Assembly (NCBI RefSeq): GCF_004341825.1
Contig: NZ_SMAG01000001.1
Location: 434,001-498,000 of the forward strand
From: Hazenella coriacea
Lineage (GTDB): Bacteria > Bacillota > Bacilli > Thermoactinomycetales > Thermoactinomycetaceae
Length of the DNA stretch: 64,000 bases
Reading direction: 5' to 3'
Shown: positions 43,546-51,841 of the stretch, one piece after another
Layout: each line of letters begins with the position of its first letter
Position numbering within the stretch: the stretch's first letter is position 1
Position numbers and translations under genes: made by a program
Notes under the pieces: generated by a model
Seen by the model: the letters and a program-made list of their open reading frames with translations, nothing else
Told to the model about the DNA's origin: nothing
The model's database searches: none

Positions 43546-44031
43546 TTATACAAATAAGTTGATATTCGATTGCTCTGCATCCGCTAGATAAGAAGCCACG
43601 CCAGCGTACTCAATCCCATCGATTAACTCTTCTTTGGTAATACCCAACACGTCCATCGACATGGTACAGGCAACGATCTTAATATCTAGTTCCTTCGCTA
43701 ACTCCATCAGCTCTTGTAATGATACAATGTTCTTTTTCTTCATGATCCCTTTCATCATCTTGGCACCCAAACCACCCATATTCAGTTTGGAAATACCAAG
43801 ACGCTCAGGACCTTTAGGTAGAATCCAACCGAACATCTTCTCTACAAAAGGTTTTTTTACAGGTTCAGCATTTTCTTTCCGCAGAATATTTAATCCCCAA
43901 AAAGTAAAAAACATCGTCACTTCTTTACCCATTGCCGCTGCACCTGTTCCGATAATAAAACTAGCAATCGCTTTATCTAAATCACCACTAAAAACGACTA
44001 AAGTAGATTTATCTGAAAGGCTTTGACTCAT
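43546..44031 (-). CDS. DsrE-like sulfur-transfer family protein
   Basis: 161 residues of the DsrE/F/H fold, cytoplasmic. STLVVFSGDLDKAIASFIIGTGAAAMGKEVTMFFTFWGLNIL is the typical first half and IKIVACTMSMDVLGITKEELIDG carries the conserved Cys that accepts persulfide sulfur. Start ATG 44031 after AAAGGAG. Follows tusA on the same strand about 280 bp later. The cstR-tusA-dsrE order resembles Bacillus yrkD-E-F, used in handling reactive sulfur species. Confidence 0.88.
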   Translation of the reverse strand: MSQSLSDKSTLVVFSGDLDKAIASFIIGTGAAAMGKEVTMFFTFWGLNILRKENAEPVKKPFVEKMFGWILPKGPERLGISKLNMGGLGAKMMKGIMKKKNIVSLQELMELAKELDIKIVACTMSMDVLGITKEELIDGIEYAGVASYLADAEQSNINLFV

Positions 44032-44060
44032 CCTAATCACTCCTTTCGAACTTTATATGA

Positions 44061-44130
44061 TCCCGTTGGGTCGCTGCTTCTCTGTCTCACTCCCATAGCG
44101 TATACGCAAAAGTCGTTCGTCAGAGAAACA
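44061..44130 (-). repeat. Family-2 dispersed leader-like element, copy G
   Basis: On the minus strand: TGTTTCTCTGACGAACGACT, TTTGCGTATACGCTATGGGA, GTGAGACAGAGAAGCAGCGA, CCCAACGGGA. TTCTCTG and CAGAGAA can close a hairpin. It lies 30 nt before the dsrE start, sense-oriented. Copies at 3232-3295 (-) and 37780-37842 (+). Confidence 0.55.
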
Positions 44131-44218
44131 CCGCCCCTCCAAGGTTCATTGAATCAAGCCACTTAATTTCTAATTCATTCAAGTTGTTTTGTTCAAGTTC
44201 AGTAAAGATTAAAATTCC

Positions 44219-44312
44219 TTAACTCCGCTCCCCTCTTTGATTCTAGAAGGAGGCAACAAGGAGCGAAGCCTTATCTAAGAAGGATTTCCTCCTCATTTCC
44301 TTTAGTAAAGGT
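44219..44312 (+). repeat. Family-1 dispersed repeat, hairpin module (copy G1)
   Basis: Starts TAACTCCGCTCCCCTCTTTG, then ATTCTAGAAGGAGGCAACAA, and ends TTTCCTCCTCATTTCCTTTA followed by GTAAAGG. It follows the order of copy A (TCCGCTCCCC, CTTcGAT, GAGGCAA, later CTCnTC and closing AAGG). It is more diverged. Confidence 0.45.
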
Positions 44313-44540
44313 TTACGCTTTTTGAATCCAGAATACATAAACACCATCGTTCTCTTTGCTATCCAACATTTGATGTCCTGTTGATTTGGTCCATGAGGTT
44401 AAGTCATTGACTGAACCACTATCTGTCGTTTGAACTTCTAGAATATCACCTGATTGTAAGGTATCCATCGCTTTTTTAGTTCTTACAATTGGCATGGGGC
44501 AGGATAATCCTCTTGCATCTAAAACTTTTGTTGCTTGCAT
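44313..44540 (-). CDS. tusA: TusA-family sulfur carrier
   Basis: 75 residues. VLDARGLSCPMPIVRTKKAM is the TusA/SirA signature with the persulfide-carrying Cys in CPMP. The start is ATG 44540 after GGAGGG; the longer frame to 44597 runs into the operator region. Located behind a CstR-type operator (44610-44627), which predicts induction by persulfides. Confidence 0.93.
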   Translation of the reverse strand: MQATKVLDARGLSCPMPIVRTKKAMDTLQSGDILEVQTTDSGSVNDLTSWTKSTGHQMLDSKENDGVYVFWIQKA

Positions 44541-44609
44541 CTTAATCCCTCCAAGTATTTGACTGTAATATAAAATCGAGTAGACTTTTAAATACATCCA
44601 CTATCTACT

Positions 44610-44627
44610 TATACCCGTATAGGTATA
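44610..44627. promoter_or_regulatory. CstR-type operator before tusA
   Basis: TATACCCGTATAGGTATA holds the inverted half-sites ATACC (44611-44615) and GGTAT (44622-44626). It is nearly identical to the site upstream of cstR. Confidence 0.7.
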
Positions 44628-44671
44628 TTATACTCATATAAAAAAAGCTGTCAACTCCTAGTCGAAAAGCT

Positions 44672-44935
44672 TTATCTACTTTTCACTAAGAGGTCAACAG
44701 CTTCTTTTACCATCTTACTATGATCGAGTTCACCTTCATCGATCTGGGCACGGATGCAATGTTCTAAGTTGGTACCTACAATCAATCCCATCGTACGGTC
44801 TAAAGCTGTTCGGGCAGCAGAAAGTTGAGAAACAACGTCTTTACAACCTTTTTCTTCCTCAATCATCCGTAGAACGCCACGAATTTGTCCTTCAATCCGT
44901 TTTAATCTATTTTTCATCTCTGGAGTATATTCCAT
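44672..44935 (-). CDS. cstR: CstR-like CsoR-family persulfide-sensing repressor
   Basis: 87 residues, all-helical CsoR/FrmR fold. NRLKRIEGQIRGVLRMIEEEKGCKDVVSQLSAARTAL gives Cys1. In GTNLEHC the residue four before Cys2 is Asn where copper-binding CsoR has His, the change seen in CstR, which senses persulfide through a Cys pair rather than copper. The ATG follows GGGGAG. It precedes tusA and dsrE; operators lie upstream of both cstR and tusA. Confidence 0.88.
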   Translation of the reverse strand: MEYTPEMKNRLKRIEGQIRGVLRMIEEEKGCKDVVSQLSAARTALDRTMGLIVGTNLEHCIRAQIDEGELDHSKMVKEAVDLLVKSR

Positions 44936-44954
44936 CTCTACTCCCCCCCCTACT

Positions 44955-44972
44955 TATACCAGTATAGGAATA
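44955..44972. promoter_or_regulatory. CstR-type operator before cstR
   Basis: TATACCAGTATAGGAATA, half-sites ATACC and GGAAT, 20 bp upstream of the cstR start beyond a C-rich run. Matches the 44610-44627 site in 15 or more of 18 positions, supporting autoregulation. Confidence 0.7.
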
Positions 44973-45157
44973 GTAATATATATAGATACAGATGTCAAAT
45001 GTAGCAAGATTTTTAATATTAAATGATTGTATTTTATATATGTGACTACTAACCTTAAATAATAAGGCGTCCTTTTAATTGGAGAAGATATTGTTAACGT
45101 TTTAGAATTAGAGTAATCAGTAATTTATTAAGTAAAATAATATATGGAGGTTTTGAA

Positions 45158-45610
45158 ATGGATCAATTCATGAAACGAGCCGTAGAACTAGCGGTAGAAA
45201 ATGTTCGTGACGGTGGGCAACCGTTTGGTGCAGTACTTGTGAAAAATAACACTGTTGTAACTGAAGGTGTGAATGAGTTGCACAAAACGTATGATGTTAG
45301 TGGACATGCGGAATTACTGGCGATCCGGCGTGCACAAGAACAATTACAAACGAATGATCTGTCAGGTTATACAATGTATGCAAGTGGGGAGCCTTGTCCA
45401 ATGTGTCTATCAGCAATATACTTTGCGGGGATCGAAAAGGTTATTTATTGTGCATCAGTTGAGAATGCGGTTGAAGCGGGATTGGGGCAAGCGAAAGTGA
45501 TCTATGAGGACTTACAAAAAAATAAAGCAGATCGCACACTTTCAATGGTACAAATACCTTTGAATGAAGGGCAAGAAAATCCGATGAAGCTTTGGAAGGA
45601 GCGATCATAG
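45158..45610 (+). CDS. guaD: Guanine deaminase-like nucleoside deaminase
   Basis: 150 residues, zinc-dependent cytidine-deaminase fold. HAE (GHAELLAIRRA) gives the zinc His and catalytic Glu, and PCPMCLSAIYFAGI gives the two zinc Cys. The length and GQPFGAVLVKN start match Bacillus GuaD, which turns guanine into xanthine; a related tRNA or cytosine deaminase is less likely. ATG after TGGAGG. A perfect 18-bp hairpin follows the stop. Confidence 0.88.
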   Translation: MDQFMKRAVELAVENVRDGGQPFGAVLVKNNTVVTEGVNELHKTYDVSGHAELLAIRRAQEQLQTNDLSGYTMYASGEPCPMCLSAIYFAGIEKVIYCASVENAVEAGLGQAKVIYEDLQKNKADRTLSMVQIPLNEGQENPMKLWKERS

Positions 45611-45636
45611 CCTGAAAAACTGTGGGTTTTATCATA

Positions 45637-45677
45637 AAGCACCGATTCATCTTCTATGGGAAGATGAATCGGTGCTT
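45637..45677. terminator. Very stable hairpin terminator
   Basis: AAGCACCGATTCATCTTC pairs perfectly with GAAGATGAATCGGTGCTT around TATGG; lies just after guaD. Confidence 0.8.
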
Positions 45678-45678
45678 C

Positions 45679-46125
45679 GGACGAGAGAGGGCTCTTACCC
45701 TCTCACAAGTCAGACAACTCTTTAAAGTATTGTTTCAGGAAAGGTTCAATCATCTTACTAGCATCGGTGTTCTCTCTACAATTTTAGCTGTAGAATCAAT
45801 TCTGCATATAGCAGGGTGTAAAATCTTTTTCGTACTATATGAAATTTCTCCTTGTGTACATGTATGATGTTACGCAAGAAGGATGAATGGAACGAATCAT
45901 ATGAAACAACGAAAAAGGGTAACGAAAGTTTAACCAAATCGATAGGAACTACGGTTAAATCTTAGTTAAGGTCCTGTCAGTAGATGGGAGTTGCTAAGAA
46001 TCCAACACCTTTTAGCGTAAGCGCAGATGATGGGAGTACTCAAATTCAGGAAACCAGTCCCCCTTTAGAGTACTCCGAATTTCTAGAAATCAGGTGGGAA
46101 AATGCAATAGTATTGATTCACTATT
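45679..46125. other. Intergenic region with decayed coding scraps
   Basis: About 450 bp. The minus strand from about 45860 to 45750 reads TQGEISYSTKKILHPAICRI and DSTAKIVERTPMLVR-stop. A second frame gives SKMIEPFLKQYFKELSDL-stop at about 45708. Both lack starts, so they look like frameshifted remains of one gene. An 8-9 bp hairpin GGAGTACTC/GAGTACTCC lies at about 46034-46078. Confidence 0.35.
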
Positions 46126-46515
46126 TTAATCTCTTCCCCAAAATCTTTCTATTTCTTCTGATTCCTTCTTTGTGTTTTCTCCCATATATATATATGCCTC
46201 TTTTAATAATTTTGGGTTATCACCTAGTCTTTCAAGGATCGTAGTTGATAATAACTCTTTTACCTCCATATCTCCTTCTGTAGCCATTATCTCCAAAAAC
46301 TCAAATACTTTTTTAAGTTTATTATGTTCTATGTGTTCTTCTAACCAAACAACTAAATCCTCATTAAGTGTTTCTCCTACAAAAACGGATGGTAAAAGTT
46401 CCCCATTATATCGAATATGCTCTTTATAAGCTTCATTGTATTCGGGAAACTTTTTCAAAAGTTCAAATATGATATTTTCATAATTCAAATGAATCGCCCT
46501 CTCTTTATTTGCCAT
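46126..46515 (-). CDS. Probable immunity protein (DUF7674-like)
   Basis: 129 residues, acidic and helical. It has the pattern I associate with this immunity-like family: FPEYNEAYKEH....GELLPSVFVGE at the N-terminus, FEFLEIMATEGDMEV and TILERLGDNPKLLKEAYIYMG. Its ATG overlaps the toxin gene's stop by 11 bp, so translation is coupled. It should neutralise the toxin encoded just upstream. Confidence 0.7.
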   Translation of the reverse strand: MANKERAIHLNYENIIFELLKKFPEYNEAYKEHIRYNGELLPSVFVGETLNEDLVVWLEEHIEHNKLKKVFEFLEIMATEGDMEVKELLSTTILERLGDNPKLLKEAYIYMGENTKKESEEIERFWGRD

Positions 46516-47224
46516 TTAACGCCCTTTTTAAATCATTGATTAATTCATTAGCATGTTTCCAATCAGACTCGCTCAACTTTTCATTCCTCATAATATTTTC
46601 AAGGTTACGTACACGTTCTAAACCTTTCTTAATATGCGACTTACCACCAACTAATACCCCATATCTAGTTTCTACTCGAATTGCGTCTGCAAGACCGCCA
46701 TCACCAGTTGTTGCACCTCGACGGTACATTTCATTGATTGTATTTTTTAACTTCTTATTTGAAACTGCATTTAACAGTTCATCTCTTTTTATAGTATTAT
46801 TAGTAGCCTTTGTTGTAAATTCTTCCTTACTTAAATGATTGTCCATTCCATTCTTCGTAGACACTATACTAAGATACTGAGCCAACACTTCAACTTTCCT
46901 GTTAATATTAACTACCGTTTTCTCTCGATTCCCTACCATCAACTCTTGGTGATTAAACCCTTTTATACATTCATTTGCAACCTCACAAAACATGAAGTAC
47001 AGTCGTTCAAACTCATCCAATTGTTGTTTGGCTCTATGATACAAAACCGGATCTTGAGTCATCTGAAGCTTTCTTCTAAACTCTAAATGTTTATTCTCTA
47101 ACTGATTATGAACTTTCTTTAAAAGTAATTTTGTCTTTTGTGCTTCTTCGCTCATGTCTTTACTAAATTGGGTTAGTGATTTTTTAAATTTTTCTAATGC
47201 TTCAAGGGAAACATTTGCGTCCAT
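46505..47224 (-). CDS. Polymorphic-type toxin with putative nuclease C-terminus
   Basis: 239 residues from ATG 47224 after TAGGTGAG (the open frame continues upstream through repeat sequence but is not coding). N-terminal about 1-130 is a long helical/coiled-coil region with no signal peptide. The C-terminal domain GDGGLADAIRVETRYGVLVGGKSHIKKGLERVRNLENI...DWKHANELINDLKRAL resembles the tip of LXG/RHS toxins. The GDGG.ADAIR.E...G..VGGK.H motif is probably catalytic. Coupled to the immunity gene downstream. The exact activity is unknown. Confidence 0.7.
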   Translation of the reverse strand: MDANVSLEALEKFKKSLTQFSKDMSEEAQKTKLLLKKVHNQLENKHLEFRRKLQMTQDPVLYHRAKQQLDEFERLYFMFCEVANECIKGFNHQELMVGNREKTVVNINRKVEVLAQYLSIVSTKNGMDNHLSKEEFTTKATNNTIKRDELLNAVSNKKLKNTINEMYRRGATTGDGGLADAIRVETRYGVLVGGKSHIKKGLERVRNLENIMRNEKLSESDWKHANELINDLKRALNGK

Positions 47225-47285
47225 CGTCTCACCTACAAAATAAAAGTATGAAATAAAGATAATTTTGAGAAAAAACTTTTCTCCT

Positions 47286-47520
47286 CTCAGTAGTGTCGAC
47301 CACAAGTTAGAAATCGATCTTACACATGAAATGACTTCGTACCGCACCTTATCGAACCCTTCGATGAAGGAAAAGAAAAAGCAACTCTTTCTAGAGTAAC
47401 TTAGCCGATTTTTCCTATTCCTAGGATCTAAAGGTGGAGCTTCTTTACAAGATACAAACTCATGGTAGAGGAAAATCGAGCTCCGACGCATGATCGAACA
47501 GGTAATTATTTTCTAATCGA
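47286..47520 (-). repeat. Family-1 dispersed repeat, copy F (longest copy)
   Basis: On the minus strand: ATTACCTGTTCGATCATGCG, TCGGAGCTCGATTTTCCTCT, ACCATGAGTTTGTATCTTG, then a middle part, then AGAGTTGCTTTTTCTTTTCC and TTCATCGAAGGGTTCGATA. It unites the 5' module shared with copy D and the hairpin arm shared with copy A in one block of about 150 bp; 80 bp more, to AGTGTCG-like sequence at 47290, may also belong. It lies directly upstream of the toxin gene. Confidence 0.65.
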
Positions 47521-47800
47521 TGATACTGTTCTTTCTATATCTGAATTAGAACTTATAATACGTCACATTATTTTATAATTTTCGATGTTTTCAAAAAACA
47601 GTTATAAACACAAGACATTTCTATATTAATTTACAAATCAATCATTATTCTAATTCAATATTAGTATGTTAGTATCACTCACCTATTATAAAAACTAAAT
47701 ATGGAGCACCCCCTTTTCTAAGATCAGTAATTAGTTAATTAATGATCACCAAACTTCCTCAGTCTAAATATAAATTCCTAATTTAGACTTCTATCTTCCC
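47521..47800. other. AT-rich intergenic region, nothing identified
   Basis: About 280 bp between the family-1 repeat and the terminator of the paa operon. No gene, hairpin or repeat was found. Confidence 0.4.
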
Positions 47801-47842
47801 AAAAAAAGACCTGCTCCATCCCTCTTACATGGATGAGCAGGT
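47801..47842 (-). terminator. Terminator of the phenylacetate operon
   Basis: ACCTGCTCCATCC pairs with GGATGAGCAGGT (one mismatch). On the minus strand the stem is followed by TCTTTTTTT. Confidence 0.85.
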
Positions 47843-47941
47843 TCGATTTGGCGAACTTCATTGTCATACTAAGTTGTTCAGTACGAACTCATATTAACAA
47901 ATTGCGAAATACGATTTCAAGGAAAGCGCATTTTTTTCCAA

Positions 47942-48334
47942 TTAACGCATCTGTTCAATCTTTTGGGCAAGCGATTGTTTGGGTAAAATGACTTGAGTAA
48001 AGGTTCCCATTCCTACGACTCCACGGTTATGAGTAGCAGTTACCTCACAAATAACTCGGTTGCCAATTAGTTGAATGATGGTTGCCGTAAAGGTTACCTG
48101 TTTCCCGATTGGTGCGGGGGAAAGGTGCTTCACTTCGATGGAAGCTCCCACCCCTTCTTCGCCTTCTTCTAGCACAGGTAAGATTACCTTTCTACCCACC
48201 CATTCCATGTAATAAATCATAGACACTGTAGATAGGGTAGGATGAACCATTTCTCCACCAAACGAAGCGGCCATTTCGTCTGTAATGATAACTGTCATCG
48301 CTTGGGAGTCACCGATCTGTAGTGTGGATTTCAT
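47942..48334 (-). CDS. FlK-like hotdog thioesterase
   Basis: 130 residues of the fluoroacetyl-CoA-thioesterase branch of the hotdog fold. HPTLSTVSMIYYMEWVGR holds the Thr/Glu pair and IEVKHLSPAP the His of the FlK triad. ATG 48334 follows AAAGGAG. As the last gene of the paa operon it may act in place of PaaI, cleaving stalled epoxyphenylacetyl-CoA or other CoA intermediates; this is inferred from position. Confidence 0.8.
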   Translation of the reverse strand: MKSTLQIGDSQAMTVIITDEMAASFGGEMVHPTLSTVSMIYYMEWVGRKVILPVLEEGEEGVGASIEVKHLSPAPIGKQVTFTATIIQLIGNRVICEVTATHNRGVVGMGTFTQVILPKQSLAQKIEQMR

Positions 48335-48344
48335 AAAAGCTCCT

Positions 48345-49844
48345 TTAGATTCCAAAAGGGTTGATCGGTTTCTGACCGACATAAGAGATCACGCTTTTGG
48401 TTTCCATATAGAGATCGAGGGATTCAATCGCTAGTTCACGCCCAAAACCTGATTGCTTATATCCACCAAAAGGCAAACCTGGGAAAGCGGAGATCGGATT
48501 GTTAATCATGACAATGCCCGCTTTTAGTTGGGAAGTGACACGGTGCGCACGAGCAAAGTCCTGAGTCCAGACTGCCGCGGCTAAGCCATAAATACTATCA
48601 TTGGCCAGTTGGATCACTTCTTTTTCATCTTTAAATTTGATGACCACAACTACGGGACCAAAAATTTCTTCTTGTGCTACACGCATATTGTTGGTTACAT
48701 CAACGATCACGGTTGGCTCATACCAATGGCCTTGCTCAAAATTAGCTCCCTCTGGACGTTTCCCACCATAGAGGACTTTGGCTCCTTCTTCTTTTGCAAG
48801 CTGTACATAAGAGTCGACCGTATCCCACTGAGATTGAGAGATTAGCGCTCCTACATGGGTATCTTTTTGTAAAGGATCCCCTAATTTCAACTTTTTCGTT
48901 TTTTCTACAAACAGTTCTAGGAACTCATCATAGATATCTTCATGGACGAATAGACGGGAGCGCGCTTCACAAGATTGACCTGTATTATAGTAGATGCCAA
49001 ACACTGACCCATTCACAGCCGCTTCGAGATCTACATCTGGGAAAACGATATTGGGGGATTTTCCTCCAAGCTCTAGAGTCACACGTTTTAAGGTATCAGA
49101 TGCTTTCGCCATAATATCTTTTCCGGTCGTTGTCTCACCTGTAAAAGCTACTTTATCTACGCCTGGATGTTCAACGAGATACGCCCCCACATCAGCACCG
49201 CTACCCGTAATCACGTTAATCACACCAGCGGGAACCCCTGCTTCTTCACAAAGATCCGCGAGCACTAAAGCAGTCAAAGGAGTTAAGCTAGCTGGCTTTA
49301 AGATAATCGTACATCCTGCAGCTAAAGCTGGAGCCACTTTCCATGCGGCCATCATCAATGGGTAGTTCCAAGGAACGATTTGCGCGCAGACACCAACCGG
49401 TTCTTTGGTTGTATAGTGCAAAAATCCGTTGGGAACAGGTTTGGTACTTCCAGCGATGGTTGTGACTGCTCCCGCATACAGCTCGAAATCTTCAATCGCT
49501 TGCATCACTTGCCCTTTAGCGGCTGCTAGAGATTTACCACTGTTGAGTATTTCTAATTCCACAATGGCATCAAAACGCTCACGCATTAACTGAGCTATTT
49601 TATTTAAAATTTGTCCTCTACGTGAAGCAGGCCAGCGTCCCCATTTTCCATTTTCTAAGGCTTCTCGAGCCGAAGCAACAGCACGATCCACATCAGCACG
49701 CGTCGCTTTGGCTACTTCAGCTAACTTTTCACCCGTAGCAGGATTATAGACATTAAAGAATTGTTCTGTCTCACTGTTGACATGCTCTCCGTTAATCAGT
49801 AAAGGATATTTCTCTTGTAAAAGTGTGTTTTTTTCTTTTAACAT
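48345..49844 (-). CDS. Aldehyde dehydrogenase (NAD(P)+)
   Basis: 499 residues. VTLELGGKSPNIVF holds the catalytic Glu, YNTGQSCEARSRL the nucleophilic Cys, PWNYPLMMAAWK the oxyanion region and FTGETTTGKDI the cofactor loop. Inside a phenylacetate operon it could oxidise phenylacetaldehyde to phenylacetate or do the aldehyde step after ring cleavage that PaaZ's N-terminal domain performs elsewhere. No fused MaoC hydratase domain is present. Sequence alone does not decide. Confidence 0.88.
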   Translation of the reverse strand: MLKEKNTLLQEKYPLLINGEHVNSETEQFFNVYNPATGEKLAEVAKATRADVDRAVASAREALENGKWGRWPASRRGQILNKIAQLMRERFDAIVELEILNSGKSLAAAKGQVMQAIEDFELYAGAVTTIAGSTKPVPNGFLHYTTKEPVGVCAQIVPWNYPLMMAAWKVAPALAAGCTIILKPASLTPLTALVLADLCEEAGVPAGVINVITGSGADVGAYLVEHPGVDKVAFTGETTTGKDIMAKASDTLKRVTLELGGKSPNIVFPDVDLEAAVNGSVFGIYYNTGQSCEARSRLFVHEDIYDEFLELFVEKTKKLKLGDPLQKDTHVGALISQSQWDTVDSYVQLAKEEGAKVLYGGKRPEGANFEQGHWYEPTVIVDVTNNMRVAQEEIFGPVVVVIKFKDEKEVIQLANDSIYGLAAAVWTQDFARAHRVTSQLKAGIVMINNPISAFPGLPFGGYKQSGFGRELAIESLDLYMETKSVISYVGQKPINPFGI

Positions 49845-49901
49845 GATCCGTCTCCCCTTATTTTTTATATTTTCTCAGGTTGTTTGGCTTGGGCATCAAG
49901 G

Positions 49902-51110
49902 TTATTCTTGCTCTCTCTCGATCAATGTGGCAATCCCTTGTCCGACTCCAATACACATGGTTGCCAGTCCAAATCGGGCTCCTCTACGATTTAATTCATG
50001 AACCAAAGTCGTCATGATTCTGGCACCACTTGCTCCCAATGGGTGTCCTAATGCGATCGCCCCACCATTGACATTGACTCGCTCAATGGGAAGATCCAAT
50101 TCACGAATACAGGCCAACGATTGAGCAGCAAATGCTTCATTTAACTCAATGAGGTCTAGATCGGAAACAGAGATCTGGGCTCGTTTCAATACTTTTTGGG
50201 TTGCGTAGACGGGACCAATTCCCATCACATCGGGATGAACACCAGCAACGGCAAAGGTCACAATTTTAGCTAAGGGTTGGATATTGAGCTTATGTGCCAG
50301 TGACTTTTCCATCAGTAATAGGGTGGCAGCTCCATCATTGATCCCCGAAGCATTTCCAGCGGTTACAGTTCCAGAAGGACGAAAAGCCGGTCGAAGTTGG
50401 GACAGTTTTTCTAATGTTGTCTCAGGGCGAGGATGTTCATCCCGGGTAAAAAGGACTGTTTCCTTTCCCTTTTTCACTGAAATCGGAATGATCTCGCTAT
50501 GAAATCTACCTGCTTCCCATGCCTCATTCGTTTTCTGTTGGCTTGAAATTGCAAAAGCGTCTTGGTCTTCACGGGAGATGTTGTATCGAGTAGCCACTTC
50601 TTCAGCCGTCTCCCCCATACTAAGTGGATCATATCTCGTCGCTAGTTCGGGATTGACGAAACGCCATCCCAATGTCGTATCGACAAGTGTTTGATTTCCT
50701 CTTACATAGGACTCTTCAGGTTTCAGCATGACGAGGGGAGCCCTTGTCATGTTTTCCACTCCACCAGCGATCATCACATCCCCACAACCCATCATAATCG
50801 CAGCCGCAGCTTGATGGATCGCCTCAAGTCCTGATCCACAAAGCCGATTGACTGTACATCCACCCACTGTTTCTGGAAGATCAGCAAGCAGACTAGCCAT
50901 GCGAGCTACATTGCGATTATCTTCACCCGCTTGGTTCGCACATCCTAGAAACACATCCTCAATACGATCTCGATCCAAAGAGGGGTTTCTTGCTAATAAG
51001 GAACGAATGACATGAGCGGCTAGATCATCGGGACGGGTCTGGCGTAAACTTCCTTGGTATCGTCCGATCGGGGTACGTACAGCATCAACGATTACAACTT
51101 CTCGTTTCAT
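49902..51110 (-). CDS. paaJ: PaaJ-like thiolase (3-oxoadipyl-CoA/acetyl-CoA acyltransferase)
   Basis: 402 residues. [15 protein letters not shown] has the nucleophilic Cys, [19 protein letters not shown] the catalytic His, and TMCIGVGQG the second Cys. In the paa pathway it splits 3-oxoadipyl-CoA into acetyl- and succinyl-CoA. It overlaps the upstream gene by 4 bp. Operon context favours PaaJ over a fatty-acid thiolase. Confidence 0.9.
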   Translation of the reverse strand: MKREVVIVDAVRTPIGRYQGSLRQTRPDDLAAHVIRSLLARNPSLDRDRIEDVFLGCANQAGEDNRNVARMASLLADLPETVGGCTVNRLCGSGLEAIHQAAAAIMMGCGDVMIAGGVENMTRAPLVMLKPEESYVRGNQTLVDTTLGWRFVNPELATRYDPLSMGETAEEVATRYNISREDQDAFAISSQQKTNEAWEAGRFHSEIIPISVKKGKETVLFTRDEHPRPETTLEKLSQLRPAFRPSGTVTAGNASGINDGAATLLLMEKSLAHKLNIQPLAKIVTFAVAGVHPDVMGIGPVYATQKVLKRAQISVSDLDLIELNEAFAAQSLACIRELDLPIERVNVNGGAIALGHPLGASGARIMTTLVHELNRRGARFGLATMCIGVGQGIATLIEREQE

Positions 51111-51841
51111 TTCATCAGCCCCCCCTCATACCGATAAAAGCCTCTCCCCATTCGTCTACCTAAATGATTCGCATAGATCATTTTTCTAAGTAATGGAGCT
51201 GGGCGGTATCGTTCTTCTCCCAATTCTCGTTGTAGACCTGTCAAAACCGCCACCACTTGACCCACCCCCACTCGATCCGCCCATTCCAGCGGACCATAGG
51301 GAAAGTTGGTTCCTTTCTTCATTGCTAGATCTATATCAGCAACAGTTGCCACTCCTTCATTCAAGGCAAAAGTGCCCTCATTGACGAGTAAAGAAAGAAT
51401 TCGTGGGAAAACCAATCCTGGGAGATCATTCACTATTTCTACTCTCTTCCCCCAGCTCTCCCAACAAGAAAGGAAGTGATACCAATCCTCATTTTCCTCA
51501 ACTTGCAAGGGGCGACTCACTTCAATCACATCCATTTCATGTAGAAGAAGAGGAGAAAAGCCAATGATCCGCTCAGGATATTGAACCCAAGAGGCCACTT
51601 CAGTAGCCGTTCGATGTAAGGTAGATGTAAAAATAGGAACCTTTTTTGAAACTACCTTTTCCACCTGCAATAAATAGAATCTTTTCTGTTCATCCATTCC
51701 CAGTTCCAAATCAATAACAACATCTACATCATCTGGAATTGGTTCTGCAAGTGGAATCACTTCGATCTCTTTATCCTGTAAATAGACGGCAACTTCCGAA
51801 TCGAGAGCCTCGTCACCGATGAGTATCACTTTAACTGTCAT
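51107..51841 (-). CDS. Degenerate 3-hydroxyacyl-CoA dehydrogenase-like protein
   Basis: 244 residues. The C-terminal domain is that of hydroxyacyl-CoA dehydrogenases (NDLPGLVFPRILSLLVNEG, GVATVADIDLAMKKGTNFPYGPLEWADRVG, MGRGFYRYEG). The N-terminal half keeps the Rossmann-like plan but lacks GxGxxG (reads VILIGDEALDSEVAVYL), so NAD binding is doubtful. Overlaps paaH by 11 bp and paaJ by 4 bp. It may form a mixed complex with PaaH. Confidence 0.8.
   Translation of the reverse strand: MTVKVILIGDEALDSEVAVYLQDKEIEVIPLAEPIPDDVDVVIDLELGMDEQKRFYLLQVEKVVSKKVPIFTSTLHRTATEVASWVQYPERIIGFSPLLLHEMDVIEVSRPLQVEENEDWYHFLSCWESWGKRVEIVNDLPGLVFPRILSLLVNEGTFALNEGVATVADIDLAMKKGTNFPYGPLEWADRVGVGQVVAVLTGLQRELGEERYRPAPLLRKMIYANHLGRRMGRGFYRYEGGLMK

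Noticed and set aside
45984-46244. 86-codon frame starting MGVAKNPTPFSV, considered as an IS605-type TnpB end
   Set aside because: The resemblance is vague, no upstream transposase frame exists, and it overlaps the immunity gene on the other strand.
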